From positions 79,822 through 143,821 of the forward strand of contig CAIVVT010000056.1 in the NCBI GenBank assembly GCA_903909435.1: a stretch of DNA of 64,000 nucleotides. The letters are read 5' to 3'. The position numbers and the translations under genes are program-made. Below are positions 39,181 to 47,967 of the stretch, in pieces (position 1 is the stretch's first letter; each line of letters opens with the position of its first letter). This stretch comes from an uncultured Acidobacteriia bacterium (lineage in GTDB: Bacteria > Acidobacteriota > Terriglobia > Bryobacterales > Bryobacteraceae). The notes under the pieces were generated by a model. The model did no database searches. It worked only from the letters and a program-made list of their open reading frames with translations, and was not told where the DNA came from.

Positions 39181-39276
39181 AATACTGGACCCTTTGGTAC
39201 TCGACTTGCATCAAATACCTGATTGTTAACGGGAAAGGCCGGATTTCCTGGCAAACGGAGCGCCTCCGATCCGGTC

Positions 39277-39282
39277 TATAAT
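39277..39282 (+). promoter_or_regulatory. -10 box for the ccm operon
   Basis: A perfect TATAAT lies 36 bp before the ccmE ATG. No clear -35 box is seen at 16-18 nt spacing. AAGGTG precedes the ATG. Confidence 0.5.
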
Positions 39283-39318
39283 TGAGGCAAGGTCCAAACT
39301 GGAATCAAAGGTGAAGCC

Positions 39319-39765
39319 ATGAAGAAGTACTGGCGATTCGGCGCGCTGATCACGATCATTCTCGGGATTCTCGGCTGGCTGGCGGCTAGCGGGATCAACG
39401 AATCCAAAACCTACTACAAGACGATCTCGGAGCTGAAGGGCCTGCCGTCCAGCGAGTTGAGCAAACGCGTTCGCGTCACTGGGGACGTGCTCCCCGGATC
39501 GATCCAACGGGCAGGGACGGCGGTGAAGTTCACGATCTGCGAGAAGGAACACAACCAGTTACTCAGCGTCGTCTACACCGGCCGGGACCCCTTGCCAGAC
39601 ACCTTCCGGGACAATGCGCAGGCGATGGCAGACGGCAGAATGCAGCCCGACGGCACATTCCATGCCAGCGCCATTGCGGCGAAATGCCCCTCGAAATACG
39701 AAGCCAAACCGGGTGGCGGCGGCAAAGTCCAAAAGCCGCTGAACATCAATCCACCCTCCGCTTAA
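39319..39765 (+). CDS. ccmE: Cytochrome c maturation protein CcmE, CxxxY variant
   Basis: The 148-residue heme chaperone has an N-terminal transmembrane anchor (about 7-25) and the OB-like CcmE domain (RVRVTGDVLPGSI, LSVVYTGRDPLPDTF). The heme-binding site is AKCPSKY: Cys123-x3-Tyr127 replaces the His-x3-Tyr of E. coli. This Cys variant is known from archaea and some anaerobic bacteria. It carries heme from CcmABCD to CcmF in the periplasm. First gene of the ccm operon. Confidence 0.92.
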   Translation: MKKYWRFGALITIILGILGWLAASGINESKTYYKTISELKGLPSSELSKRVRVTGDVLPGSIQRAGTAVKFTICEKEHNQLLSVVYTGRDPLPDTFRDNAQAMADGRMQPDGTFHASAIAAKCPSKYEAKPGGGGKVQKPLNINPPSA

Positions 39766-39798
39766 ACGCCCGATTCTGACTTCTACTGGGAGCAAGCG

Positions 39799-41814
39799 AT
39801 GGAAGTTCTTGGCGCGTTAGCCATTCTGTTTGCCTTTTGCCTGTCGATCTACGCATTCACCGGTTCTATCGTCGGGATCGTCTGGAAACGTCCATACCTG
39901 CAAAAGAGCGCCGAGCGCGCCGTAATCGGCGTGTTTACGCTGGTCACCATCGCGAGCGGCATCCTCGTCTATTTCCTGACGACGAGCGATTTCCGCCTGG
40001 CGTATGTGGCGGCGCACTCGAATCGCGCCATGCCCGTGATGTACAAGTTCGCTTCGTGGTGGGGCGGGCAGGAAGGCTCGCTGCTGCTCTGGAGCTGGCT
40101 GTTGAGCGTGTACTCCACGGTGGTGGTCTGGACCAACCGCAAGCGCCATACCGGCATGATGCCATGGGTGGTTGCCGTACTCCAGCTGACGCAGATCTTC
40201 TTCCTGGTCCTCAACGCTTTTGTGGAGCCTCCGTTCCACGTGCTGGCGGTGGGTCGCGGCGTCCAAGCCATGCCGGATGGCCAGGGCCTGAACCCGCTGC
40301 TGCAGTACTGGATGATGGCCATACACCCACCCATGCTGTACCTGGGCTACGTCGGCTTCATCGTGCCGTTCGCCTTCGCCATGGGCTCGCTGATCACGAA
40401 ACAGAAGGGCGATGCGTGGATTCACACCACGCGCCGCTGGTCGTTGATCACGTGGGGCTTCCAGACCACCGGAGTCATACTCGGAGCGGGCTGGGCCTAT
40501 GCGGTGCTTGGCTGGGGCGGCTACTGGGGTTGGGATCCGGTGGAAAACGCATCGCTGCTGCCCTGGATTACGGCCACTGCCTTTTTGCATTCGGTGATGA
40601 TGCAGGAGAAGAAGGGCATGATGAAGGTGTGGAACATGGTCCTGGTGTCCACGACCTACTTCCTGTGCATCTTCGGGACATTTCTGACTCGCTCGGGATT
40701 CGTCAGTTCGGTGCATGCCTTCGCCGAATCGTCGATCGGCTACTGGTTCCTGGGGTTCCTTGCGATTAGCGTCTCGGCGACGGTGATCCTGATTTTCAGG
40801 CGCCTCGATTACCTCAAGAGCGAGACCAAGCTCGAGAGCGTTCTGTCCAGGGAGTCGAGCTTCCTGTTCAATAACCTGCTGCTGCTCGCGAGCGCGTTCG
40901 CCGTGCTCTGGGGCACGGTGTTCCCCAGAATCAGCGAGATGGTCACCGGCGAGAAGATCACCGTGGGCGCCCCATTCTTCAACAAGGTAAACGTCCCGAT
41001 CGGATTGTGCCTGCTGCTGCTCACCGGCGTCGGGCCGCTGATCGCCTGGAGACGCTCCTCTTGGGAGAGCCTTAAAAAGGCGTTCCGCTGGCCGACGATT
41101 TTCATGGTTGCGACCATCGCGGTATTGGCCGTCGCGGGCATCTATCACTTCTACGCGCTGATCAGCTTTGGCCTGTGCGTCTTCGTGACGGTTACCATCG
41201 TCATGGAATTCTGGAAGGGCGCCAGCGCGATCGCCGCCCGCACGAAGGCGAACCTGGTAATGGCTGCCGTGGAACTCACCCATCGCAACACCCGCCGCTA
41301 CGGCGGCTACCTGGTGCACATGGGGATCATCCTGATGTTCGCGGGATTCACCGGCGCGGCCTTCAACAAGGACACGACCCAGGATATTAAGGTGGGCGAC
41401 AAGCTGAGCATCGCGCACTACGAACTGCAGATCCGGGAGATTACCAGCGGCTCGAACGACAACTACACCTGGCAGCGCGCTTCGGTGGCGGCATTCCGCG
41501 ACGGCGCCCCGGTCGGCATGCTCTTCCCGGAGCGCAGGGTTTACGTGATGTCGCAGCAGCCTACTTCCATCGTGGCGATCCGGCGGCGCCTGAACGAGGA
41601 TCTCTACCTGAACTTCGCGGGCATGAGCGAGACCGAAGCTGGGCACGCCTTGCTTCAGGTTTACGTGAACCCCCTGGTTTCCTGCATCTGGCTTGGTTTC
41701 TGGGTCGTATTCTTCGGCACGTTAACCTGCCTGGTCCCGAGCAAGGTCAAACTTGCCTATGCTCGAACGGAGGTGGTCGGTGTCTATGAGAAAAAGACTA
41801 CCCTTGCGAAATAA
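39799..41814 (+). CDS. ccmF: Cytochrome c heme lyase subunit CcmF
   Basis: The 671-residue polytopic protein has about 15 membrane helices, an early WWGGQEGSLLLW block and the tryptophan-rich heme-handling motif WGGYWGWDPVENASLLPW (near residues 233-250). It attaches heme to the CXXCH Cys pairs of apocytochromes. GGGAG precedes the ATG. Its 3' end overlaps the CcmH-like start by 29 bp. Confidence 0.95.
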   Translation: MEVLGALAILFAFCLSIYAFTGSIVGIVWKRPYLQKSAERAVIGVFTLVTIASGILVYFLTTSDFRLAYVAAHSNRAMPVMYKFASWWGGQEGSLLLWSWLLSVYSTVVVWTNRKRHTGMMPWVVAVLQLTQIFFLVLNAFVEPPFHVLAVGRGVQAMPDGQGLNPLLQYWMMAIHPPMLYLGYVGFIVPFAFAMGSLITKQKGDAWIHTTRRWSLITWGFQTTGVILGAGWAYAVLGWGGYWGWDPVENASLLPWITATAFLHSVMMQEKKGMMKVWNMVLVSTTYFLCIFGTFLTRSGFVSSVHAFAESSIGYWFLGFLAISVSATVILIFRRLDYLKSETKLESVLSRESSFLFNNLLLLASAFAVLWGTVFPRISEMVTGEKITVGAPFFNKVNVPIGLCLLLLTGVGPLIAWRRSSWESLKKAFRWPTIFMVATIAVLAVAGIYHFYALISFGLCVFVTVTIVMEFWKGASAIAARTKANLVMAAVELTHRNTRRYGGYLVHMGIILMFAGFTGAAFNKDTTQDIKVGDKLSIAHYELQIREITSGSNDNYTWQRASVAAFRDGAPVGMLFPERRVYVMSQQPTSIVAIRRRLNEDLYLNFAGMSETEAGHALLQVYVNPLVSCIWLGFWVVFFGTLTCLVPSKVKLAYARTEVVGVYEKKTTLAK

Positions 41815-42298
41815 GCTTGCTCTCGTCGCGTTGATGTCGGGCGTGCTGCTCACGGGCAGCGTGCCGCTCGAGAATCCGCACGTGCGTTCGCTGGGCGAAT
41901 TGCTGTCGTGCCAGTGTGGCTGCGGGGCCAGCGTGACCAGTTGCAACATGCAGAACTGCCACTCCGCGAGCCCGCTGCGCGAGCGTCTGCTGCAGATGGT
42001 GGAAGCGGGCGTCGGCGACGACCAGATTCTTGCCACATTCGAGAAGGAGTACGGCAAGATCATTCTGCGCAAGCCTCCGACCGAAGGCTTCTACCTGCTC
42101 AGCTGGCTGATGCCGTTTGTCGGTCTGGGTGGCGGGCTTGCGCTGGTAGGCCTCGTCCTGCAACGCTATATGGCGAAGCGTCCGGCGCTGGCGGGGAAGG
42201 CCTCCAGTGTGGCCGTGGAACCGGACAGCCCCGAACTCGCTCGCTACCGCGAACGCATCGAGAAGGATCTCGCTGACATGGACTCCGGCCGCAAGTAG
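41786..42298 (+). CDS. ccmH: CcmH-like thiol-oxidoreductase subunit
   Basis: The 170-residue protein starts at the ATG after GGAGGTGG; an ATG at 41753 is less likely. It has an N-terminal signal helix, then a CcmH domain, then a C-terminal membrane helix (about 108-130). The usual LRCxxCQ motif is replaced by five cysteines: C42, C44, C46, C53 and C58 in SCQCGCG and SCNMQNC. The downstream EKEYGKIILRKPP fits CcmH. It would keep the apocytochrome thiols reduced; the extra cysteines could also bind a metal. Confidence 0.82.
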   Translation: MRKRLPLRNKLALVALMSGVLLTGSVPLENPHVRSLGELLSCQCGCGASVTSCNMQNCHSASPLRERLLQMVEAGVGDDQILATFEKEYGKIILRKPPTEGFYLLSWLMPFVGLGGGLALVGLVLQRYMAKRPALAGKASSVAVEPDSPELARYRERIEKDLADMDSGRK

Positions 42299-42341
42299 AT
42301 GGCTGCCTGCAAACCGGACGTCTTTGAAGTAGTTTAAGACA

Positions 42342-42791
42342 ATGTTCCTTGCCTCTTCCATCGTGCTCTTTGCACTCGTGCTCGTCCTCGTTTTGTGGGT
42401 CCGTCCTACGGATATCGAGTTGGGCCCCCCGCCCAATCCGCTGGCCCACCTGGAGGAGCGAAAGACCGCCATTTACTCGAATCTGCGCGACTTGACGTTC
42501 GAATATCGTCTCGGCAAGCTCTCCGATTCCGATTACGAAAAAACCAAGCACGGGTTGCAGGAGGAACTGGCGAAAGTCATGGCCGAGCTGGATTCGGCAT
42601 CCGGTGCCGCCAAGCCCGCACCCGTGCCGAAGCCGGCCAAAGTTGGGCCCGCGCCAGCAGAGCCCGCGCCTGTGCAACCGGAACCGCCGGGCATCGATCC
42701 ACTGGTCTGCCCGCACTGCAACGCGCGATTCGACAAGCCGCTGAAATTCTGCGGCGAATGCGGCAAACCCATGCAGGAGGTGAGAGTCTGA
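42342..42791 (+). CDS. CcmI-like membrane protein with C-terminal zinc ribbon
   Basis: The 149-residue product has one N-terminal transmembrane helix (about 2-20), a helical region (LEERKTAIYSNLRDLTFEYRLGKLSDSDYEK) typical of the CcmI/CycH N-terminal module, a Pro/Ala-rich linker, and a zinc ribbon CPHC...CGEC. The TPR part of full CcmI is missing. It may help deliver apocytochromes. The start has a weak ribosome site; its stop overlaps the next start (TGATG). Confidence 0.7.
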   Translation: MFLASSIVLFALVLVLVLWVRPTDIELGPPPNPLAHLEERKTAIYSNLRDLTFEYRLGKLSDSDYEKTKHGLQEELAKVMAELDSASGAAKPAPVPKPAKVGPAPAEPAPVQPEPPGIDPLVCPHCNARFDKPLKFCGECGKPMQEVRV

Positions 42792-43873
42792 TGCGCCTCG
42801 CATGCATGTCTCAGGATTCGCTCCGGAGCCGCGACCGTGCTGGAGAGGCAGCTCTCAGAGCGATTGCTCTTTTCCTGGCACTGGCGCTGCCGGCGCTGGC
42901 TGCGGTCGATGGCAAGGTGGTCAACAAAACGAACGGTCAGCCCGCCGCGGGGGTTACCATCCGCCTGACCTCAGTCGGCGCGGGGGGCATGAAGCCGATC
43001 GGCCGAACCGAGACCGCCGCCGATGGCAGCTTCAAATTCGACATGGCCACGGATGGCATGCTGCTGCTGCAAGCCAACTGGCAGGGCGTGCAGTACACGC
43101 AGAACCTGCCTCCGATGATGCCGAAAAGCGGCATCGAAGTGATCGTTTACGACGTCAAGGCCAAGCTCGATGCGGCCAAGCAAACGCAGCACATCGTTTT
43201 CCTGGAAGGTAATGGGCAGAACCTGATCACGACCGAGATGATCATCTACACGAACGACTCGCTCATCTCCTGGTTCGATGCGAAAAAGGGCACGGCGCGC
43301 TTCTTCCTGCCTGCCGGGGTTAAGTTCGAAGAGGTGAAGGCCCACGTCACCGGGCCCGGCGGCATGCCGTTCGAACGCGACCTGATGCCCCTGGGCGAGA
43401 AGGGCGTGTATGCCGTGGACTACCCTGTCAAACCCGGTGAGTCGCGGTTCGAGATTTCTTACACGGCGCCCAAGCCGGCCGAGTTTGCCGGACGGATTCT
43501 CGAACCTGGCGTACTCTCCCGCCTGGTTGTCGCCCCGGGCATGGATGCCAGCGGCGACGCCCTCCAATTGGTGGGCAAGGAACCGCAAACGGGTGCGACC
43601 ATCTACGATTTGAAGAAGCCGGTCTTCCAGGTGAAGGTGAACGGGACTGGCACGTTCCGCGCCGCCCAGAGTGCTCCGCAAGCCCAACCGGGTCAGATGG
43701 GGCAGGCCGCGGCCACCCAGACGGAAGACGACGGCCCGCAAGTGGAGTCGATTGCCCCGGCCGGCTACGACCGCAACTTCTGGAAGGTACTAGTGCTCTG
43801 CTTCGCCATTCTCGCTCTCGGGTTCGCCGCCATGTTTCTGAAGGGCGGAGTCGGGAGCGGCCGCAAGGCATGA
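42791..43873 (+). CDS. Carboxypeptidase-regulatory-like secreted protein with C-terminal anchor
   Basis: The 360-residue protein starts at an ATG overlapping the preceding stop. A signal helix spans about residues 22-37 after an unusually long charged N-terminus. A CarboxypepD_reg-like beta-sandwich follows (GKVVNKTNGQPAAGVTIRLTS), then a second beta domain, a Gln/Ala-rich linker and a C-terminal transmembrane helix (about 333-352). Its location inside the ccm operon, overlapping ccmA, suggests a role in cytochrome maturation or secretion. No known ccm gene matches it. An inner ATG at 42806 is an alternative start. Confidence 0.7.
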   Translation: MRLACMSQDSLRSRDRAGEAALRAIALFLALALPALAAVDGKVVNKTNGQPAAGVTIRLTSVGAGGMKPIGRTETAADGSFKFDMATDGMLLLQANWQGVQYTQNLPPMMPKSGIEVIVYDVKAKLDAAKQTQHIVFLEGNGQNLITTEMIIYTNDSLISWFDAKKGTARFFLPAGVKFEEVKAHVTGPGGMPFERDLMPLGEKGVYAVDYPVKPGESRFEISYTAPKPAEFAGRILEPGVLSRLVVAPGMDASGDALQLVGKEPQTGATIYDLKKPVFQVKVNGTGTFRAAQSAPQAQPGQMGQAAATQTEDDGPQVESIAPAGYDRNFWKVLVLCFAILALGFAAMFLKGGVGSGRKA

Positions 43874-44568
43874 AGGCGCTGGCCGTCGAATCGGTCTGGA
43901 AATACTACGGCGACTATCCCGCGCTGCGCAACATCGCATTCGATGTCGAGGCGGGGCAATGCGTCGCCCTGCTCGGCCGCAATGGCGCCGGCAAGACCAC
44001 GTTGCTGCGGATTCTCGGCGGGCTTTCGCGCCCCTCCAAGGGGGGAGTCCGGCTTTTCGAAAGAGAACACAGCGACCGTTCTTCGCGCGCGTTGACCGGC
44101 ATCATCGGTCACGGCATCGCGGTTTACGACGAACTCTCCGCCTACGAGAATCTGAAGCTGTTCGCCGAGCTTTACGCTTTGGAGAACCCGCACAAGGCGG
44201 CGATGGAGTGGCTGGAGCGCACCGCGCTCGACCGCGTCAAGGATAGCCTGGTGCGTGAGTTCTCGCGCGGCATGAGGCAGCGTCTGGCCGTCGCGCGGGC
44301 GTTCCTGCACCATCCGAAACTGCTGCTGCTGGACGAGCCGTTCACGTCGCTTGACGACCGTGCCATCGCGCTGTTGCAGAGTCTGTTGCGCGATTCGTTG
44401 GCCGAGGGCGGCACCGTCATCATGTCCACTCACCAGTTGCGGGAGGCCATGGAACTGGCCTCGCATGTGGTGCTGCTGAATCGCGGCGGGATGGCCCATT
44501 CCGGAGAGCGGACGGCCGAGATGCTCGCCGACACGGGCTGGCTGTATCGAAACTACGGGGACGCATGA
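43870..44568 (+). CDS. ccmA: ABC transporter ATPase CcmA
   Basis: The 232-residue ATPase has Walker A LLGRNGAGKTTLLRILGG, the signature FSRGMRQRLAVAR and Walker B LLLLDEPFTSLDD. It powers release of heme-loaded CcmE. It overlaps its neighbours on both sides by 4 bp. Confidence 0.92.
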   Translation: MKALAVESVWKYYGDYPALRNIAFDVEAGQCVALLGRNGAGKTTLLRILGGLSRPSKGGVRLFEREHSDRSSRALTGIIGHGIAVYDELSAYENLKLFAELYALENPHKAAMEWLERTALDRVKDSLVREFSRGMRQRLAVARAFLHHPKLLLLDEPFTSLDDRAIALLQSLLRDSLAEGGTVIMSTHQLREAMELASHVVLLNRGGMAHSGERTAEMLADTGWLYRNYGDA

Positions 44569-45248
44569 CCAGATTCCTGCGCCAGATGTTCACCATCGCC
44601 GCCAAGGACCTGCGCAGCGAACTGCGCACGAAAGAGGCGGTCAACGCCTCTCTATCTTTCGCGCTGGTGATCCTGCTGCTGTTCAGCTTCGCCTTCGATC
44701 CTACCTCCGACATGACGCGCGAGATTTCGGGCGGGCTGTTGTGGCTGGTATTCGCCTTTGCCGGGGTGCTGGTGCTGAATCGTAGTTTTGCGCGCGAACT
44801 GAACAACGATTGCCTGGACGCCCTGATCTCCTCGCCCGTGCCGGGGCCCGCACTATTCCTGGGCAAAGCGATTGCGAATTACGTTCTGCTGCTGGGCATC
44901 GAGTGCGTCTGCCTGCCGATTTTCGGCATCTTTTATAACATCCATTGGACCGGACAGCCGGCCTGGCTGGCGCTGGTAATGTTGCTGGGGACGTGGGGCA
45001 TGACCGTGGTTGGCACGGTTTTCTCGGCGCTTACCGTCAATATGCGATTGCGCGAGTTGATGCTGCCGATGCTGGTATACCCCATCATGATTCCGTGCCT
45101 GATGGCGTCCATGCAGCTCACCACGCCGCTGCTGGCGAGCGAACCGATCAGCGGCGACATGCTGGCCTGGGTCCGCTTGCTGGTCGGATTCGATATCATT
45201 TTTACCGCACTGGCCGTCACCTTGATCGACACTGTCTTGGTAGGCTAG
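44565..45248 (+). CDS. ccmB: Heme exporter membrane subunit CcmB
   Basis: The 227-residue membrane protein has six helices and typical CcmB blocks (KDLRSELRTKEAVNASLSFALV, LLWLVFAFAGVLVLNRSFARE). It pairs with CcmA. The ATGA overlap with ccmA supports a single complex. Confidence 0.93.
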   Translation: MTRFLRQMFTIAAKDLRSELRTKEAVNASLSFALVILLLFSFAFDPTSDMTREISGGLLWLVFAFAGVLVLNRSFARELNNDCLDALISSPVPGPALFLGKAIANYVLLLGIECVCLPIFGIFYNIHWTGQPAWLALVMLLGTWGMTVVGTVFSALTVNMRLRELMLPMLVYPIMIPCLMASMQLTTPLLASEPISGDMLAWVRLLVGFDIIFTALAVTLIDTVLVG

Positions 45249-45339
45249 TGCTCACGCCGCACGGCTGTTGTTTTCGAGTTGCGGCCGTGGCGCAGCGGTC
45301 GTTTCGATGCAGTCTTTCGTATTTTGGAAGGGGCTGAGG

Positions 45340-46017
45340 ATGAGACAGAAAATCCTGATTGGTATCGGGTTGATCGCAGCCGGGCTATTGCTGCGGAACA
45401 TTTGGCTGATGCTGACGAATCTGCCGGACGAGGCGTTCCAGGGCGCCATTTTCCGCATCATTTTCTTCCATGTTCCGGCGGCCTTCACGGCATTCCTGTG
45501 CTTCTTTGCGTCGCTCATTTCGGGGATCGCGTATCTGCGGACTCAGAATCTGAAGTGGGATGCGTTCTCGGTCTCGGTGACTGAGGTCGGCCTCGCTTTT
45601 GGAGCCGCCAACCTGATCACGGGCATGATCTGGGCGCGTATTATCTGGGGCATCTGGTGGACCTGGGACTGGCGTCTCACGTCGATGCTGCTGTGCTGGC
45701 TGCTCTACGCCGGCTACCTGGTCTTGCGCCGCGCCGTGGAGGAACCCACCGAGCGCGCGCGCCTCTCCGCGGTGATGTCAATCCTGAGCTTCGCGGTCGT
45801 GCCTTTCGTGTTTTTCTCCATCAAGTGGTTTCGCACACAGCACCCGCAGCCGGTGCTCTACGGACAGGGCAAAATGGATACGGGCTACCGGGCCATGCTC
45901 TACGGCAACTGGGTGCCGCTGCTGCTATTCGCCATCATCCTGATTGCCGTGCGCATGGAGCAGGAACGCCGTCAGCGCGAACTGGACGCGCTGCGCCGCG
46001 AAATCCACGCATTCTAG
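45340..46017 (+). CDS. ccmC: Heme exporter membrane subunit CcmC
   Basis: The 225-residue protein has six membrane helices and the heme-handling WGIWWTWDWRLTS motif, with His residues in FFHVPAAF and WFRTQHPQP. It loads heme onto CcmE. The ATG at 45340 follows GGAAGGGG at good spacing; starts at 45307 (ATG) or 45268 (TTG) are less supported. Confidence 0.93.
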   Translation: MRQKILIGIGLIAAGLLLRNIWLMLTNLPDEAFQGAIFRIIFFHVPAAFTAFLCFFASLISGIAYLRTQNLKWDAFSVSVTEVGLAFGAANLITGMIWARIIWGIWWTWDWRLTSMLLCWLLYAGYLVLRRAVEEPTERARLSAVMSILSFAVVPFVFFSIKWFRTQHPQPVLYGQGKMDTGYRAMLYGNWVPLLLFAIILIAVRMEQERRQRELDALRREIHAF

Positions 46018-46051
46018 AGCAGATTCCAGGGTCGATAAGAGGAACTCCAAT

Positions 46052-46216
46052 ATGAACGACGCTGCCGCCCGCAATTTTGAATATCTCGCCTACGGCCTGA
46101 GCGCCGTCTGGCTGGTCCTGTTGCTCTACGTGCTGACGCTGGTCGGTCGGGAAGGCAAGATCCGCGCCCAGATCGAGTCCCTGAAGCGCATGGTGGAGGA
46201 CCGCGAAAAACGCTAG
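46052..46216 (+). CDS. ccmD: CcmD-like small membrane protein
   Basis: The 54-residue protein (MNDAAARNFEYLAYGLSAVW...) has a single membrane helix followed by a charged helix ending EDREKR, as in CcmD. AAGAGG precedes the ATG. It closes the operon after ccmC and would hold CcmE in the CcmABC complex. Confidence 0.8.
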   Translation: MNDAAARNFEYLAYGLSAVWLVLLLYVLTLVGREGKIRAQIESLKRMVEDREKR

Positions 46217-46240
46217 CGGGTGCGGCGGACCTCCCTGCCC

Positions 46241-46279
46241 GCCAGTCGCTTTTCGCTCAGCTTCGGCCTCCCGACTGGC
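46241..46279. repeat. Dyad downstream of the ccm operon
   Basis: GCCAGTCG (46241-46248) and CGACTGGC (46272-46279) pair over 8 bp around a 23-nt loop. It lies 25 bp past the ccmD stop and could aid termination, although no T-run follows. Nothing else is recognised up to 46493. Confidence 0.35.
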
Positions 46280-46493
46280 CTCGCCCACCCCATCGGGCGT
46301 ATGATGAAAAACCGCGAGAGGCGCGAGCCGGTGGGCTCCCGTTTTCAAACCGCGCTCGTCAGCCAGTCGCTCCTCGTCTAACGCGGAGCCTCCTCAAATC
46401 GGACTGTCTGCGCCGGTGAGTTCTTGCCGGTCAGTTCCCGCAGCGTGGCGGATTCGTCCGCCCGCCATCGCGGTCGCCGTTGGAAGGAGTCCC

Positions 46494-47828
46494 ATGGATC
46501 GAAGATCGCTATTAGGCCTGATGGCCGCCGGAGCGCTGACGCCGCGCCAGATGGCCGCCGACGAGCAGGCCGCCAAAGCCGTCCGCGCATTACCCAGCCC
46601 AAAGATCAAGGACGTACAGGTGATCGCCACCGCGCCGGACGGATTGCGCCTGGTCGTCGTGAAAATCCTCACCGACCAGGATGGCCTCTACGGTTACGGC
46701 TGCGGCACTTTCACCCAGCGCGCCGACCTCGTGGTTGCCGCCGTCGAGAAGTACCTGCGGCCTTTTCTAATCGGCAAGCCCACTGATCGCATTGAAGACC
46801 TGTGGCAGGCCATGTACGACTCGTCGTACTGGAAGAATGGCCCGGTGTTGAACAACGCCATCAGCGGCGTGGACCAGGCCCTGTGGGACATCAAGGGACG
46901 CCAGTGCGGCCTCCCGGTTTATCAATTGCTCGGTGGAAAATGCCGCGAGGCCGTGGACTGCTACGCGCACGCTGGCGGCGCCGAGATCCCGCAGTTGATC
47001 GAGAACGTCAAGCAACTGCGCGCGAAGGGCTTCCGCAACATCCGCGTTCAGATCGGCGTGCCCGGCATGGCGGGCTACGGCGCTGGCCCGTCGGACGTCA
47101 AGGTCGAAAAGCTCCACAACGACCCCGTCTTTGAGCCCGAGGCGTACCTGCACCGCGCCCTGAAGATGTTCGAGGCCGTGCGCCAGGAATTTGGCGACGA
47201 GATCGAATTGCTGCATGACGTCCACGAGCGGATCTCGCCGATTCAGGCCGTCCGGTTCGCCAAGGAAGTCGAGCGCTTCCGGCTCTTCTATCTGGAGGAC
47301 GCGCTCTCGCCCGAGGACATCCAGTGGTTCCGCCTGATCCGCCAGCAGTGCTCTACGCCGCTGGCCATGGGCGAACTGTTTAACTCGCCGCACGAATGGA
47401 CGCCGCTGATCAGCGAACGCCTGATCGACTACATCCGCGTTCACGTTACGCAGGCGGGCGGGCTGACGCCCTGCCGCAAGATCGCTGCGCTGGGCGAGTT
47501 CTTCGGCGTCAAGACCGCGTGGCACGGCCCTGGAGACGTCTCCCCCTTCGGTCACGCCGCCAACATCACGCTGGATCTGGTGGCCTATAACTTCGGCATC
47601 CAGGAGTGCAACCAGTTCTCCGAGAAGGTCAGGTCGGTCTTCCCCGGTTGCCCCGAAATCCGTAACGGCTACTACTACATCAACGAAGCGCCGGGATGGG
47701 GCATCGAAGTGAACGAGGCGGAAGCGAAGAAGTATCCCTACGGTTACGGTGAAGGCGGTACGCGGGAAAAGAACAACGGCGGCTGGGGCATCATCCGCAG
47801 GCGCGACGGCACGGTGATCAAGCAGTAG
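46494..47828 (+). CDS. Enolase-superfamily dehydratase (RspA/D-mannonate dehydratase-like), exported
   Basis: The 444-residue protein starts at an ATG after AAGGAG and begins with a Tat-like signal (MDRRSLLGLMAAGALT). The barrel has the mandelate-racemase/ManD layout: LHDVHERI with the first metal Asp, YLEDALSPED and AMGELFNSPHEW with the two Glu ligands, and WHGPGDVSPFGHAAN with His. The end (GWGIEVNEAEAKKYPYGYGEGG) matches RspA proteins. Relatives dehydrate D-mannonate or D-gluconate, many with very low activity. A secreted form is unusual; the signal may be inherited from a lineage-wide habit. Confidence 0.85.
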   Translation: MDRRSLLGLMAAGALTPRQMAADEQAAKAVRALPSPKIKDVQVIATAPDGLRLVVVKILTDQDGLYGYGCGTFTQRADLVVAAVEKYLRPFLIGKPTDRIEDLWQAMYDSSYWKNGPVLNNAISGVDQALWDIKGRQCGLPVYQLLGGKCREAVDCYAHAGGAEIPQLIENVKQLRAKGFRNIRVQIGVPGMAGYGAGPSDVKVEKLHNDPVFEPEAYLHRALKMFEAVRQEFGDEIELLHDVHERISPIQAVRFAKEVERFRLFYLEDALSPEDIQWFRLIRQQCSTPLAMGELFNSPHEWTPLISERLIDYIRVHVTQAGGLTPCRKIAALGEFFGVKTAWHGPGDVSPFGHAANITLDLVAYNFGIQECNQFSEKVRSVFPGCPEIRNGYYYINEAPGWGIEVNEAEAKKYPYGYGEGGTREKNNGGWGIIRRRDGTVIKQ

Positions 47829-47967
47829 GCTGGCTGAAACATCGGACGCTATTGAGCCCCGGACTACGCACGCACGACGCTGCGTGGGAAGCGCGGCGGA
47901 ACTTTGTTGCGGCACACGGTACAAAGAACTGGATTACCCGCATAGGCGGCCCTAGAATGAGGGGATC

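Noticed and set aside
39817..41646. 609-codon minus-strand frame opposite ccmF
   Set aside because: It is an antisense shadow: ccmF on the plus strand has clear heme-lyase motifs, while this frame is Arg/His/Gln-rich without domains.
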